Assembly: GCF_013394385.1 (NCBI RefSeq)
Contig: NZ_AP022834.1
Coordinates: 930,001 to 994,000, forward strand
DNA from: Kocuria sp. TGY1127_2
GTDB taxonomy: Bacteria; Actinomycetota; Actinomycetes; Actinomycetales; Micrococcaceae
DNA: 64,000 nt
Direction of reading: 5' to 3'
Shown: positions 21,432 through 29,489 of the stretch, one piece after another
How the letters are laid out: the number at the start of each line of letters is the position of its first letter
Numbering within the stretch: position 1 is the stretch's first letter
Notes under the pieces: model-generated
Seen by the model: only the letters and a program-made list of their open reading frames with translations
What the model was told of the DNA's origin: nothing
Databases searched by the model: none
Program-made: the position numbers and the translations under genes

Positions 21432-22991
21432 ATGAGTACAACGCACCAAGAAATTGAACGCAAATACGAAGCTCCGGCCGATGGTGACCTCACGCCTGAC
21501 CTGAGTGGCCTCCAACGGCTCATTGCCGAGGTGGAGCCTCAGATCCAAGAGCTCGACGCAACATACTTCGATACGGATTCGCGCGATCTGGCCCGTGAAA
21601 AGGTCATCCTGCGCCGGCGTCGTGGTGGCCATGATGAAGGCTGGCACATCAAGTTCGTACTGGGGGAAGGGCGCCAAGAAGTTCATTTCGGGCTTCTCAA
21701 AGACGAAAACACGATGCCGGCTGCGGTCAAGGACGTTTTATCAGGCATCACCGTCGGTGAGAACCTGAGCCCGATCGCACGGTTGACAACCCGTCGCGAA
21801 CGCACGATTCTTCGGGACCGGGATGGCCAGGAGATCGCGGAGCTGTGCGATGATTCCGTGCGCTCGACCGACTACGCCACAGGAATCGAGAGGGCCTGGC
21901 GGGAATGGGAAGTCGAGCTTCTGGCAGAGGATCTCTCCCTGAAGGCGCAAGCCGAAGTCTTCAAAGAGGTCGAGGAGGTTCTGGAACAGGTCGGCGCAAC
22001 GTCGTCGAGTGCAGTGGCCAAGATTTCCCGCGCGCTCGGGCAGGATCCGAAGTTCGACGCCGATGCCGGCATCGAGGTCCCTCGGAACCGCGGGGACGAA
22101 GCTGGCGGACCCCATCTCACTGGCTCGCAATCCCTGATTTCTGCCGTCATCCATGAGTTCCTCGACGATGTCCCTGCGCTTGACCTCGGTGTTCGAGTCG
22201 GTGTCAGTGATTCGGTACATCAACTTCGAATCAGATTTCGTGGCATCCGGGGCGTACTGAGAGGGCTACGCGGGATCATCGACAGAGATGCCGAAAAGTG
22301 TCTGAATGGCAGGATCAAGACGACCGGCGTGGCGCTGAGCGATGCGCGTGACCTCGAAGTCGTGCGTGAAATCCTGGGTGCACAAGATGGGTGGAACCGT
22401 CTGACCAAAGTGGCTCAAGAGCAGCTGAGCGCATTGCTCGATGAGGACGAAGAGGCGGCTGTTCGCGTAGCCAGGAGCCGGCTGTCATCTGCGGAACACC
22501 TCGCTCTGATGAAAGATCTGAGGGAGTTCGCTCGGCAGCCCCGGCTCGACGACGTCGCCTCCGGCTGGGGATCGAAAAAAATCGCCAAAACGATGCTGGA
22601 TACCCTGAGCGACCGATTGTACAAACGAAGTGGACGGGTCCAAGACCTGGACGACCCGACGATCGGCGAGGTCCTGGAGAATCTCCACGATGTACGAAAG
22701 GCTGCGAAATCGTTGCGGTACGCGATCGAGTCCCTGTGGGCCGAGTCAGAGGTACCGAAAAAACGGGTCAAAGATGTCACCTCGGAGAGAAAGCGGTCGA
22801 AGAAAATCCAATCCCAACTCGGCGAGATTCTGGATCTGAACGTCACGAGAGAGTGGCTGGAACGGGCGGCACGGGTTTTCCAGCGCAGGGGTTTGGATCG
22901 ATACGCCGTGGGGCTCCTCGCGGGAGAGGTCGACACCCGATTGAAGGAATCCCTGGAGAAGGGGGTCGTGAAGGTGCGGCACATCCATTAA
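21432..22991 (+). CDS. CYTH-CHAD domain protein
   Basis: 519 residues. The N-terminal CYTH domain (about 5-200) starts with the ExExK signature EIERK (7-11) and has the basic RRRRGG and Glu-rich strands of triphosphate-tunnel enzymes. The C-terminal CHAD domain (about 230-510) has the conserved helices VHQLRIRFRGIRG and VRKAAKSLRYAIE, whose His/Arg/Lys residues bind polyphosphate. Such fusions are tied to polyphosphate or triphosphate chemistry. The frame is open upstream through the preceding terminator; ATG 21432 is preferred because GAGG precedes it and it matches family N termini. Confidence 0.92.
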   Translation: MSTTHQEIERKYEAPADGDLTPDLSGLQRLIAEVEPQIQELDATYFDTDSRDLAREKVILRRRRGGHDEGWHIKFVLGEGRQEVHFGLLKDENTMPAAVKDVLSGITVGENLSPIARLTTRRERTILRDRDGQEIAELCDDSVRSTDYATGIERAWREWEVELLAEDLSLKAQAEVFKEVEEVLEQVGATSSSAVAKISRALGQDPKFDADAGIEVPRNRGDEAGGPHLTGSQSLISAVIHEFLDDVPALDLGVRVGVSDSVHQLRIRFRGIRGVLRGLRGIIDRDAEKCLNGRIKTTGVALSDARDLEVVREILGAQDGWNRLTKVAQEQLSALLDEDEEAAVRVARSRLSSAEHLALMKDLREFARQPRLDDVASGWGSKKIAKTMLDTLSDRLYKRSGRVQDLDDPTIGEVLENLHDVRKAAKSLRYAIESLWAESEVPKKRVKDVTSERKRSKKIQSQLGEILDLNVTREWLERAARVFQRRGLDRYAVGLLAGEVDTRLKESLEKGVVKVRHIH

Positions 22992-23077
22992 GTCATCGGT
23001 CCGGAGTGTAAACGGTTGGTGCGCAGCATGCTGCCGCCGCATATAGCTTCAGGCCTCTGGGAGCCAGAATTAATGAC

Positions 23078-23113
23078 GAGTGGGCCCCGGGGATTCCCCG
23101 AGGCCCACTCTTT
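23078..23113 (+). terminator. Terminator after the CYTH-CHAD gene
   Basis: A 15-bp stem with one mismatch (GAGTGGGCC arm), a 3-base loop, then TTT. Confidence 0.8.
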
Positions 23114-23210
23114 GCATCACACACAGGAAGAAGGTCTTCACTCACTGGAGGCGCCGACCGCTGTAAGTTCGCTCGAAAGCGACCGTCCCAGGTTTGCCTC
23201 CCGGCTATTT

Positions 23211-23228
23211 GGTAATAAAAACATTACC
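23211..23228. promoter_or_regulatory. Dyad in an A+T-rich intergenic patch
   Basis: GGTAAT-N6-ATTACC, in the middle of the 496-base gap 22992-23487. Near it, TTAGGATTGCCT (from about 23259) resembles the left half of a DtxR/IdeR iron box. No gene in this gap is supported apart from these signals. Confidence 0.35.
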
Positions 23229-23474
23229 TAATGTCCTGAGGGTCCGCTACCCCTAATTTAGGATTGCCTGCATTTTCTTGACGACGTGCTGTCCCTAAGT
23301 GCCATATGGCCTTGTTCAGCAGTGGATTCTCTCTTGGCGGACGCTGCAAAAATGACAAAGGTCACAGCCGATGGCCTTGAGGTTCAGGCATGCGATCCCG
23401 CCGCGAGCCTTGCAACTCTTGAGGCTTGGGCCCGAGTGTGGTCCATCGAACCTGATGAGCCGGGGAATCTTCGG

Positions 23475-23480
23475 TAAGCT
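23475..23480 (+). promoter_or_regulatory. -10 box of a probable leaderless promoter (DedA-like gene)
   Basis: TAAGCT, 7 bases, then ATG 23488. Confidence 0.4.
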
Positions 23481-23487
23481 AGACGAT

Positions 23488-23964
23488 ATGCATGGATGGA
23501 TCGAAAGCCTGGACCTCGGGATTGCGATCCTTTTCTTCTGGGGTGTCGGCGTCGTCCGCACGTCACTCGTATACGGGATCGGCAGGGCTGCTGCGGCCGG
23601 GGGCCGAAGGGCAGGCAAGCTGAGGGCAGCCTTCGAAACGCCTCTGTACAGGCACGCCGAAGCATTTGTTAATCGCTGGGGAGTCCTCGCCGTGCCTGCC
23701 TGTTTCCTGACGGTCGGGTTCCAGACCGCCGTCATTGGCGTCACGGGTTTCACACGCATGCCTCTGCCTCGGTGGGTACCCGCGATGCTCGTCGGAACCC
23801 TCATTTGGGGAACTATCTACGGCACGGTGGGCATGGCTGTGGTGTGGGCCTGGCTTCAGCGGCCGTGGCTCGCGGCCGTCGCGATCCTCATCGTGATCGT
23901 GGCGATCGTCGCGATCAAGTACTGGCCGCGACGCGTCCGGTCGAGCCAGACGACGAAGCTATAA
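23488..23964 (+). CDS. DedA/VTT-like membrane protein
   Basis: 158 residues, short for the DedA family (about 200). There are membrane segments at about 8-28, 70-90, 97-117 and 130-147. NRWGVLAVPACFLTVGFQTAVIGVTGFTRMPLPRW resembles the DedA core in which a loop with Arg and Pro precedes a helix ending in small residues. Such proteins are linked to lipid flipping and envelope homeostasis. The frame is open further upstream, but ATG 23488 follows a TAAGCT box by 7 bases and begins the hydrophobic part directly. Confidence 0.62.
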   Translation: MHGWIESLDLGIAILFFWGVGVVRTSLVYGIGRAAAAGGRRAGKLRAAFETPLYRHAEAFVNRWGVLAVPACFLTVGFQTAVIGVTGFTRMPLPRWVPAMLVGTLIWGTIYGTVGMAVVWAWLQRPWLAAVAILIVIVAIVAIKYWPRRVRSSQTTKL

Positions 23965-24086
23965 GCCCCAGCCTTTTCCAGGATGCGAGCCACCTCCGGA
24001 CCGCACGGGCACAGTGAGGCAGTCTTCCGTCCGCCGAACGGCCCGATGCGCGGCATCCTGCGAGGACCAAGCTTCCGGAAACGGCA

Positions 24087-24120
24087 AAACCCCGTTCCCT
24101 GAATTCACGGAACGGGGTTT
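24087..24120 (-). terminator. Terminator of the tRNA-Ala gene (possibly bidirectional)
   Basis: A 12-bp perfect stem (AAACCCCGTTCC and its complement), 10-base loop, and a T run in the minus-strand direction. It also lies downstream of the DedA-like gene and could end that transcript. Confidence 0.85.
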
Positions 24121-24137
24121 CTGCTGGAACGTCGACG

Positions 24138-24210
24138 TGGAGCTAAGGGGAATCGAACCCCTGACCTTTTCATTGCGAACGAAACGCTCTACCAACTGAG
24201 CTATAGCCCC
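24138..24210 (-). tRNA. tRNA-Ala (anticodon CGC)
   Basis: The minus strand folds as a full cloverleaf of 73 bases. The acceptor arms are GGGGCTA and TAGCTCC with discriminator A; the D arm is GCTC-AGTTGGTA-GAGC; the T arm is AGGGG-TTCGATT-CCCCT. The anticodon loop is TTCGCAA, giving anticodon CGC, which reads GCG. The acceptor has a G3-U70 pair, the alanine identity element. CCA is not encoded. A terminator hairpin follows at 24087-24120. Confidence 0.95.
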
Positions 24211-24288
24211 GAGCAACCCCTCTACCGTACTCCCGAGCGCGCTCGTGCACAACTCGGAAACGGTATCCGGAGGGAGGAGCACCGCTGA

Positions 24289-24294
24289 TAAGTT
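24289..24294 (+). promoter_or_regulatory. -10 box of a probable leaderless promoter (LysR-type binding protein)
   Basis: TAAGTT, 6 bases, then ATG 24301. A GGAGGGAGGAG sequence also occurs 20 or so bases upstream, too far to serve as a ribosome site. Confidence 0.4.
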
Positions 24295-24300
24295 AGCACC

Positions 24301-25203
24301 ATGAGCGACTCGCCCTCCGAGAATTCCCCCCATCACGACGACGCCCCTCGCACGCCTGCGCCAACGGGCCGTCAGGAGCCTATCGGTCCGCCCAGCGAGG
24401 GGTTGACGGTGGGGTTTGTACCCGGGGTCATGCCGGGTAAATGGTTCGCCCGGTGGGATGAGAGATTCGGCCGGTCGACGCCCCTCGAAAGACTCGCCCT
24501 GGAGGAGGGAACCGGCCTGCGTTCGCTCACTTCGGCAGACGCCCACATGGTTCTGGTGCGTACCGAGGCAGAACCGGAATGCCTGGATAAAACCCGTTTT
24601 CACGCGGTTCATCTCTACGAAGAGAAGCCCGTTGTGCTACTGCCGGCCGACCACGTCCTGACCATTTTCGACGAAGTTCCACTCGAGGAGCTCGCCGAGG
24701 AATTCATGCTTCAAGAACCCGAGAACATTCCGGAGTGGGCGGCGGTTAGCAACGAAAACCGGAATGCTAATCCACGGAAATTGCCGAGTATGCGCGACAC
24801 GGGGGATGCGGTCGAACTGGTTGCTGCGGGCTTGGGCCTATTGATCGTGCCGATGTCCGTCGCGCGGCACCACCACCGCAAGGACCTGACGTACCGGATA
24901 GTCGAAGACATGCCGAGACGATCGGTTGCGCTCGTGTGGACCAAGGACGTCGATGGATCGCGCAGCGACGAAGACGAAAGTGTCCTTCAGGAATTCGTGG
25001 GGATCACGAGAGGCCGTAAAGCGTCGAGCTCTCGTGGTGCTTCGGGTGCGAAGGCTGATCAACAAGTAACCGGCCGAACCACAAAACGCCCGGCACCGGT
25101 TCGAAGGAAACCGGGCCGGGCGTCATCGTCCGGAGGAGCTAATTCTTCGAAGGCTCGCTCGGCGAAGAATCCTCGCTCGAAGTCGAGGGGGAAGAAGAAG
25201 TAG
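24301..25203 (+). CDS. LysR-type substrate-binding domain protein without DNA-binding domain
   Basis: 300 residues. After a 30-residue Pro/His-rich leader, residues about 34-240 resemble the periplasmic-binding fold of LysR regulators: TVGFVPG, a central VVLLPADHVL stretch and GDAVELVAAGLGLLIVPMSVAR, the typical late helix. No helix-turn-helix precedes it. The last 60 residues are Ser/Lys/Arg-rich (ending RGKKK), suggesting nucleic-acid or membrane-surface contact. The ligand is unknown. Its 3' end overlaps the convergent mscS-type gene by 65 bases, so both genes encode their low-complexity tails in the same DNA. Confidence 0.78.
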   Translation: MSDSPSENSPHHDDAPRTPAPTGRQEPIGPPSEGLTVGFVPGVMPGKWFARWDERFGRSTPLERLALEEGTGLRSLTSADAHMVLVRTEAEPECLDKTRFHAVHLYEEKPVVLLPADHVLTIFDEVPLEELAEEFMLQEPENIPEWAAVSNENRNANPRKLPSMRDTGDAVELVAAGLGLLIVPMSVARHHHRKDLTYRIVEDMPRRSVALVWTKDVDGSRSDEDESVLQEFVGITRGRKASSSRGASGAKADQQVTGRTTKRPAPVRRKPGRASSSGGANSSKARSAKNPRSKSRGKKK

Positions 25204-26164
25204 TGCCGTTTGACCGCGCGGAGACGATTGGCATGGTTTGCGTTCCGTGAATCACTGACTGGTTCAGCAGAGGAATGTGCAGACCATTGTGGTCCAAAGC
25301 CTGTTTGACATAGACGCGGAGGACGCGGGCGACGTCCCACTGCTGAAGAGGAGCCGTGCGAATCGCGATTCGCATGGTCAGGTACTCGCCGGTCATCTCC
25401 TCAACACCCCAAACCTCGGGTTTGCCGCGAATCGAGTGGCCGACTTCGGTCTCGGTCTTGACTCGCTCTGCGGCATCGAGCAGGAAGCTGGTGACACGAT
25501 CGATATCGCAGTTGTAGGGGACGGGGACATCCACGATGGTTCGAGCCCAACCTTGGGACTGGTTGCCCACGCGGAGGATCTCGCCGTTGCGGACGTGCCA
25601 CAGGGTTCCCTCGACGTCGCGCACCTGCGTCACGCGCAGCCCTACTGACTCGACGGTTCCGCTGGCCTCGCCCAGATCGACGACATCCCCGATACCGAGC
25701 TGGTCTTCGGCCACGATCGAGACGCCGGCCAAGTAGTCCTTGACGAGCGATTGGGCGCCGAAGGACAAGGCAACACCGGCGATTCCGGCGCTGGCGATCA
25801 CCGGAGCGATGTTGAACCCGAGTTCCGAAATGATCATCAGCACCGCGATCGTCCAAATGCCGATGGTCGCGACGGAACGCAAAACGGATCCCACGGTTTT
25901 GGCCCGTTGGGATTGCCTCTGACGGGCCGTGACGGCGTCTTCGACCCATTCCTGAGGTCCATTGCTGTTCTTCTTGGCCACGACCCTGGCTTTCGTGCCC
26001 CGCGCAATACTGTCCGTGACCTTGTGGATCACGGTCCTCGCGACCAAGTTGATCAACAGGGCGATCAAAAAGATCAGGACGATTCGCAGCGGATGATCGA
26101 GCCAGAAGTCCAGACTTGAGACGTCCGTGAGGAGGTTGCCGGAATTCTCGGCTGTGAGTTTCAT
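25139..26164 (-). CDS. Small-conductance mechanosensitive channel (MscS family)
   Basis: 341 residues. Three membrane segments (about 25-48, 92-113 and 118-138); the last contains the pore-lining, Gly/Ala-rich helix IASAGIAGVALSFGAQSLVKDYLAG. Then come the beta domain (QLGIGDVVDLGEASGTVESVGLRVTQVRD) and the C-terminal vestibule. It releases osmolytes on hypo-osmotic shock. The tail is Ser/Glu/Pro-rich. ATG 26164 follows TAAAAT by 7 bases on the minus strand; the frame is open upstream, but that extension is unlike the family. It converges with, and overlaps, the LysR-type gene. Confidence 0.93.
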   Translation of the reverse strand: MKLTAENSGNLLTDVSSLDFWLDHPLRIVLIFLIALLINLVARTVIHKVTDSIARGTKARVVAKKNSNGPQEWVEDAVTARQRQSQRAKTVGSVLRSVATIGIWTIAVLMIISELGFNIAPVIASAGIAGVALSFGAQSLVKDYLAGVSIVAEDQLGIGDVVDLGEASGTVESVGLRVTQVRDVEGTLWHVRNGEILRVGNQSQGWARTIVDVPVPYNCDIDRVTSFLLDAAERVKTETEVGHSIRGKPEVWGVEEMTGEYLTMRIAIRTAPLQQWDVARVLRVYVKQALDHNGLHIPLLNQSVIHGTQTMPIVSARSNGTTSSSPSTSSEDSSPSEPSKN

Positions 26165-26171
26165 AAGTTCA

Positions 26172-26177
26172 ATTTTA
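26172..26177 (-). promoter_or_regulatory. -10 box of a probable leaderless promoter (mscS-type gene)
   Basis: On the minus strand TAAAAT, 7 bases, then ATG 26164. Confidence 0.5.
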
Positions 26178-26247
26178 GGAGAGCACGTTGAGACAGTGCC
26201 AAATATCAACTCAGTACACGCTGGACGTGCATAAACGCATGTGCAAC

Positions 26248-26253
26248 TAAGAT
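26248..26253 (+). promoter_or_regulatory. -10 box of a probable leaderless promoter (NUDIX gene)
   Basis: TAAGAT, 7 bases, then ATG 26261. Confidence 0.5.
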
Positions 26254-26260
26254 TGAACCC

Positions 26261-26692
26261 ATGGCTCTTGAGATGGACACCCGACCTGCCGCTTATGCGG
26301 TCATCATTGAACAAGGCAAAATGCTTCTGACCCACTGGACGGGGGAGCGGCACCCTGAAAGAGCCGGATGGACACTTCCCGGCGGCGGTCTGGAAATCGG
26401 CGAGACGGCCGAAGAAGCTGTTATCCGTGAGGCATACGAGGAAAGCGGGTACGACATCCAGCTCGATGGGATCCTCGGAGTAGACAGCAAGTATTACGAC
26501 GACGGTCGTGAGCGGCCCTTCCACAGTTTGCGTATCCTGTACCGTGCGATCATCACGGGCGGGAAAGCGGAGGTGACCGACATCGGTGGATCGACGGACG
26601 ATGTCGCATGGGTTCCGCTCGAGGATCTTCCCAAGATCCGAAAAGTATCCTTGGTCGAAGTTGCGGCCAAACAGTACGGACTGGCCTATTGA
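26261..26692 (+). CDS. NUDIX hydrolase
   Basis: 143 residues with a complete Nudix box (G-x5-E-x7-REUxEE-x-GU): GGLEIGETAEEAVIREAYEE followed by SGY. The metal-binding Glu residues are intact, so the protein should hydrolyse a nucleoside diphosphate linked to another moiety. The substrate cannot be inferred. It is divergent from mscS, with 96 bases between the starts; both have leaderless-type promoters in that gap. The ProX-like lipoprotein gene follows 46 bases downstream. Confidence 0.92.
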   Translation: MALEMDTRPAAYAVIIEQGKMLLTHWTGERHPERAGWTLPGGGLEIGETAEEAVIREAYEESGYDIQLDGILGVDSKYYDDGRERPFHSLRILYRAIITGGKAEVTDIGGSTDDVAWVPLEDLPKIRKVSLVEVAAKQYGLAY

Positions 26693-26738
26693 GGGCAGCG
26701 AGAGCCTGCCCCACCCCTAATGCCACGAGGAGATTACT

Positions 26739-27770
26739 GTGAAGCGTTGGATGCTGCCGGTCATTGCGTTGTTGACGTCCGTCGCCGTCGTGCTGAGTGG
26801 TTGCTCAGGTGCAGGTGAGGCCGACCCCGACCCGTCGGCATCAGACTTCCGGACCATTCGCATCGGGAAAGGGATATCACACGAATCCGAAGTGGTTGCC
26901 TACCTCTATGCGGGGGTTCTGTCTCACGCCGGGTACAAGACCGACGTAGTCGACTCTCCGGACAGCCGCACCGACTACGTGAACCAGATGGCCAGGGGAG
27001 ACGAGAATTCCGTCGACATCACCCCTGATTACTCGGGAAATCTGCTGCTCGATCTGACCGACGGGGGCGCCGAGAACCCGCAGGCTACCGCCACTCCGAC
27101 GGCCAGCGAGAGCGACGCGAGCGACCCTCGCGCAAGCATGACACCGTCGACGACGCCCACCCCGAGACCGGCCTTCAATATTCACGGAATGTCCAGTAGC
27201 GATATTTCCTCGACGCTGCCCAAGGTTCTGCCCGAAGGGGTGACAACGCTCAACACCGCCACTGCTGAGAACAAGGATGCTCTGGTGGTCAATCAGATCA
27301 CTGCGGCCAAATACAAACTTTCCACGATCGATGATCTCGCGGCCCACTGCAAGGAACTGAAGTTCGGGGTGCCCAGCGGTTTCAAGGACAAGGCTTACGG
27401 CAGCAAGGGGCTCCAAAGCCTCTACGGGTGCGAGCCCGGAAGTTACCAAGAGGAAGACGACCAGGAGAAGCTTTCGGATCAGCTGGCCGACGGAAGCGTC
27501 GGTGTAGCCGATCTGTTCACTGCCTCCGCAGCCGTCAAGGACAACGGCTATGTGGTTCTGGAAGATCCGAAGGCCAATTTTATCGCCCAACAAGTCGTTC
27601 CTGTGGTTCGATCGAAGGAGTTGCCGTCCCCGGCGAAGAACGCCATCAACGACCTTTCCGGCAAGTTAGGGACCGGGGACTTGGAATTCCTCAACAGACT
27701 CACAACGGGTGACCGTCCGATTTCAGCTCAGGATGCGGCACGATTCTGGCTCAAGGAAAATGACTCCTGA
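26739..27770 (+). CDS. Glycine betaine/quaternary ammonium-binding lipoprotein (ProX/OpuAC-like)
   Basis: 343 residues with a type II signal peptide: charged start, hydrophobic core and lipobox LSGC with Cys22. The mature part has the OpuAC-type start TIRIGKGISHESEVVAYLYAGVL and a central hinge with NKDALVVNQITAAKYKLSTIDDLA. A 40-residue Ala/Thr/Pro/Ser insertion (about 108-150) interrupts the first lobe. The GTG start has GGAG 7 bases upstream. No permease or ATPase for an osmolyte ABC transporter is in the window, so it is either an orphan or serves a distant transporter; the nearby mscS suggests osmotic physiology, but that is only proximity. Confidence 0.82.
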   Translation: MKRWMLPVIALLTSVAVVLSGCSGAGEADPDPSASDFRTIRIGKGISHESEVVAYLYAGVLSHAGYKTDVVDSPDSRTDYVNQMARGDENSVDITPDYSGNLLLDLTDGGAENPQATATPTASESDASDPRASMTPSTTPTPRPAFNIHGMSSSDISSTLPKVLPEGVTTLNTATAENKDALVVNQITAAKYKLSTIDDLAAHCKELKFGVPSGFKDKAYGSKGLQSLYGCEPGSYQEEDDQEKLSDQLADGSVGVADLFTASAAVKDNGYVVLEDPKANFIAQQVVPVVRSKELPSPAKNAINDLSGKLGTGDLEFLNRLTTGDRPISAQDAARFWLKENDS

Positions 27771-27889
27771 GGACCTGTAATGCGGTGAAAACACGTTGTG
27801 GTTATGGCGGCGGATGGCGGCCAGTGAGCTAATCTGAAACCTTCGCGAAGGCGATCGTGACATAAATCTGTTCACGCTCAGATGGAGGG

Positions 27890-27895
27890 TACTCT
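27890..27895 (+). promoter_or_regulatory. -10 box of a probable leaderless promoter (aminotransferase)
   Basis: TACTCT, 7 bases, then ATG 27903. It argues against the earlier in-frame ATG at 27882. Confidence 0.45.
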
Positions 27896-27902
27896 AAATC
27901 AC

Positions 27903-29123
27903 ATGGCACAATTCCGGCAGTCAACGAAGCTGAATAACGTCCTTTACGACATCCGAGGCCCGGTACTCGAGGAAGCCCAGAAAATGGAGGCGCAAGGACA
28001 TCGCATCCTTCGCCTGAACATTGGCAACCCCGCACCATTCGGTTTCGAAGCGCCGGACGCGGTCATGATGGATATGATCCGTCACTTGCCCGAGGCTCAG
28101 GGGTATTCGGACTCACGGGGGATCTACTCGGCGAGAACTGCTGTCGTCCAGTACTACCAGACGCGCGGGATCCGTAACCTCGACACTGACGACGTGTACA
28201 TCGGCAATGGCGTCTCGGAAATGATCACGTTGTCTCTCCAAGCCTTGTGCAACCGGGGTGACGAAATCCTCGTCCCCACGCCGGATTATCCTTTGTGGAC
28301 GGCTTCTGTGGCCCTCTCCGGTGGTACACCCGTCCATTACCAGTGCTCAGAAGAAGACGGCTGGAATCCGGATATCGAAGATATCGCGTCGAAGATCACT
28401 CCTCACACCAAGGGCATCGTGATCATCAACCCCAATAACCCGACCGGGGCGGTGTATTCCAAGGAGACCCTTCAGCAGATCGTGGACCTCGCCAAGGAAC
28501 ACGACCTCATCCTGTTCTCCGACGAGATATACGAAAAGATCACCTACGACGATGCGGAAATGATCAACACCGCTACTCTGGCCGGCGAGGACGCCCTGTG
28601 CTTGACGTTCTCCGGTCTGTCCAAGGCTTATCGCGTGGCAGGATACCGTGCCGGATGGTTGGCGATCACGGGACCGATGTGGAAAGCCAGCGACTACGTT
28701 GAGGGCATTAAACTCCTCGCCAACATGCGTATGTGCGCGAACGTCCCTGCCCAACATGCGATTCAGACAGCCCTGGGTGGTTATCAATCGATCAACGATT
28801 TGATCCTGCCCGGGGGCAGGCTGCGTGAACAGCGGGACATCGCTCATAGGAAGCTCAACAGCATCGACGGCGTAACATGCCAGCAGGCGAAGGGCGCACT
28901 CTATTTGTTCCCGAAGCTTGACGCAGAGAAATTTGGGATCGTGGACGACGAGCGCTTCGCCCTAGACCTTTTGAAGGAACAGAAAATTCTGGTCAGCCAC
29001 GGCACCGCGTTCAACTGGAAAGCACCGGATCACTTCCGTCTGGTCACCCTGCCGGACGTCCAGACACTGGACACGGCCTTGGACCGTATCGGTGAATTCC
29101 TGAGCGGGTATCACCAGAACTGA
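27903..29123 (+). CDS. alaA: PLP-dependent aminotransferase, AlaA-like
   Basis: 406 residues of the fold-type I class I/II family. Landmarks: LNIGNPAPFGF, the NPNNPTGAVY segment, DEIYEKITYDD, the PLP lysine in SGLSKAYRVAGYR, and the C-terminal FRLVTLPD. The sequence resembles AlaA/YfbQ glutamate-pyruvate aminotransferases, which make alanine from pyruvate. ATG 27903 gives the family N terminus and follows a TACTCT box by 7 bases. It converges with xseB. Confidence 0.88.
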   Translation: MAQFRQSTKLNNVLYDIRGPVLEEAQKMEAQGHRILRLNIGNPAPFGFEAPDAVMMDMIRHLPEAQGYSDSRGIYSARTAVVQYYQTRGIRNLDTDDVYIGNGVSEMITLSLQALCNRGDEILVPTPDYPLWTASVALSGGTPVHYQCSEEDGWNPDIEDIASKITPHTKGIVIINPNNPTGAVYSKETLQQIVDLAKEHDLILFSDEIYEKITYDDAEMINTATLAGEDALCLTFSGLSKAYRVAGYRAGWLAITGPMWKASDYVEGIKLLANMRMCANVPAQHAIQTALGGYQSINDLILPGGRLREQRDIAHRKLNSIDGVTCQQAKGALYLFPKLDAEKFGIVDDERFALDLLKEQKILVSHGTAFNWKAPDHFRLVTLPDVQTLDTALDRIGEFLSGYHQN

Positions 29124-29184
29124 CGTGAGTCTTGGCCCTGGAAGACATCGAACATTCGCACTGTGGCTTCCATGCCAGGAAGCG

Positions 29185-29424
29185 CTATTGGGAAGGTTCC
29201 TGATCCGATTGGGCGCGGCGCTCTTTCGCCGCGTCCAACCTCTTCTTCGCACCGTCCAACCATTCTTCGCACCGTTGTGCGAGTGCTTCCCCGCGCTCCC
29301 ACAGGGAGAGGGATTCTTCGAGGCTTGAGGCGCCGGACTCGAGTTTGGATACGATTCCCATCAATTCTTCCCGAGCCTGTTCGTAGCTGAGCTCTTCAAC
29401 GGGGGTGAAGTCTTCTTGTGGCAT
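29185..29424 (-). CDS. xseB: Exodeoxyribonuclease VII small subunit
   Basis: 79 residues forming the short helical hairpin of Xse[44 protein letters not shown]. It binds XseA, and together they degrade single-stranded DNA. ATG 29424 has AAAGGAG 5 bases upstream and is chosen over the in-frame ATG at 29466. It lies 65 bases after xseA on the same strand. Confidence 0.94.
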   Translation of the reverse strand: MPQEDFTPVEELSYEQAREELMGIVSKLESGASSLEESLSLWERGEALAQRCEEWLDGAKKRLDAAKERRAQSDQEPSQ

Positions 29425-29489
29425 GGGGCTCCTTTGCGAGGGTTTCGGTCTGTTCTCATTCTTCAATGGTCGGGTTGTTATGTCGTGTT

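Noticed and set aside
23286-23477. A 63-codon frame upstream of the DedA-like gene
   Set aside because: No recognisable sequence, and it ends at the promoter of the next gene.
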